Assembly (NCBI RefSeq): GCF_018320785.1
Contig: NC_054882.1
Location: 27,966,719 to 28,030,718, forward strand
Source: Cheilinus undulatus
Lineage: Eukaryota > Chordata > Actinopteri > Labriformes > Labridae
Length of the DNA: 64,000 nucleotides
Direction: 5' to 3'
Every line of letters starts with the position of its first letter. Positions within the stretch are counted from its first letter, which is position 1. Under the pieces are notes generated by a model. It did no database searches. It had not been told where the DNA came from and saw only the letters and a list, made by a program, of their open reading frames with translations. The position numbers and the translations under genes were made by a program. Below, one piece after another: positions 63,353 to 64,000 of the stretch.

Positions 63353-64000
63353 CTAAAAGAAGCAGAGATTGAGTTCAAAATAAAATATTGAGTTAAATTG
63401 GATATTTATAGACATATGAACTTGTGTTTCATGTGAGAACTTCTAAATTCTTACCAGTAGAGGGAGCCTGTACATAGAAAAACACACCCAGTTCCTGATT
63501 TATTCTCTATAACTCTGCACATACATTTTTTTAATGATACAGACCCCTACAGTTAAAGTATAACAGTGTATAACATGTCATATGCTGTTTACATATAGAA
63601 GTGTGGCATCATAATTACAAGGCTTAAAATGACTCTCTCAGTAATTTACACTAATGTGATCTTTAAAGGATCCTTTTAAGGGTTTGTTCCACAGACTAGA
63701 GGCCAGTGTGACTGTCTGGAAGAGGGTCTGTTGTACCCAGACCATAAACGTCAGCACAGCCTGTTCCAGCAGACTCCCCCTGGACCTCATGAGTAAAAAA
63801 TATCTAAAATCACAGCGGCCAAACATGCCAACATCTGGTTTATTTAAATCATTCACTTGTGTGGCATACAAACAACTCCTAACAAGTAAGAGTATGTTGA
63901 CGAGACAAACATCCACACACGCAGCGACTATATAAAGAGCATTCCAGTAAACAGCTTGTACACACATCCAGCCTTTCAGATGACTGGTGCAAAAACACAC
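63353..64000 (-). other. PLEKHG3 intron at window edge
   Basis: No exon with DH-domain similarity is visible between the acceptor at 63353 and the window end. A 120-codon open stretch on - (64000-63638) has no recognisable domain. Confidence 0.5.

Noticed and set aside
63638-64000. 120-codon open frame on - at the window edge as an upstream PLEKHG3 exon.
   Set aside because: No DH-domain similarity; the expected residues before DYLAHIID are not there and no matching donor is seen.

Overview
The window looks like nuclear DNA of a ray-finned fish, probably a percomorph-type teleost. It holds four spliced vertebrate genes with compact exons and standard splice sites. Introns and spacers are full of decayed Tc1/mariner relics, hAT-like miniature elements, a CR1/L2-type LINE and a tRNA-derived SINE of the kind found in fish. 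One gene is globin X, which fish keep and birds and mammals have lost. I see no operons, CRISPR arrays, phage genes or other prokaryotic features.

Layout, left to right. (1) CEP170B (centrosomal protein, FHA domain) lies on + from 2867 to 19347. It has 17 coding exons; the first exons, coding about 35 residues, lie left of the window. Its 3' UTR runs to about 21.15 kb. One of its introns (3861-5893) is a U12-type AT-AC intron and another (12361-12538) is GC-AG. (2) PLD4-type lysosomal exonuclease lies on + from 21544 to 25537: ten coding exons, 485 aa, both HKD motifs intact, with an ETS/IRF-type composite site just upstream. (3) SRP14 lies on + from 27633 to 31197: five exons, 110 aa. Its promoter directly abuts the right end of a Tc1-like relic. 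(4) Globin X lies on - from 45663 to 32273: five exons, 198 aa, converging tail to tail with SRP14. (5) PLEKHG3 (RhoGEF, DH-PH) lies on - from 63352 to 48118. Fifteen exons code 1,200 aa in this window; the 5' exons lie to the right. One exon is an 11-nt microexon needed to keep the frame.

I read splice junctions by eye. In every gene the exon lengths and phases add up to an open frame from the first exon to the stop, which is the main support for the models. The genes do not form one pathway: they are a centrosome/microtubule protein, an innate-immune nucleic-acid exonuclease, a signal recognition particle subunit, a membrane-associated globin and a Rho-GTPase activator.

I did not find an undescribed biological system. 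The items most worth a second look are the AT-AC minor intron that has taken up a nested transposon pair, the 11-nt PLEKHG3 microexon, the composite immune-type element upstream of PLD4, globin X and its out-of-frame upstream ATG, and several nested or composite transposons.
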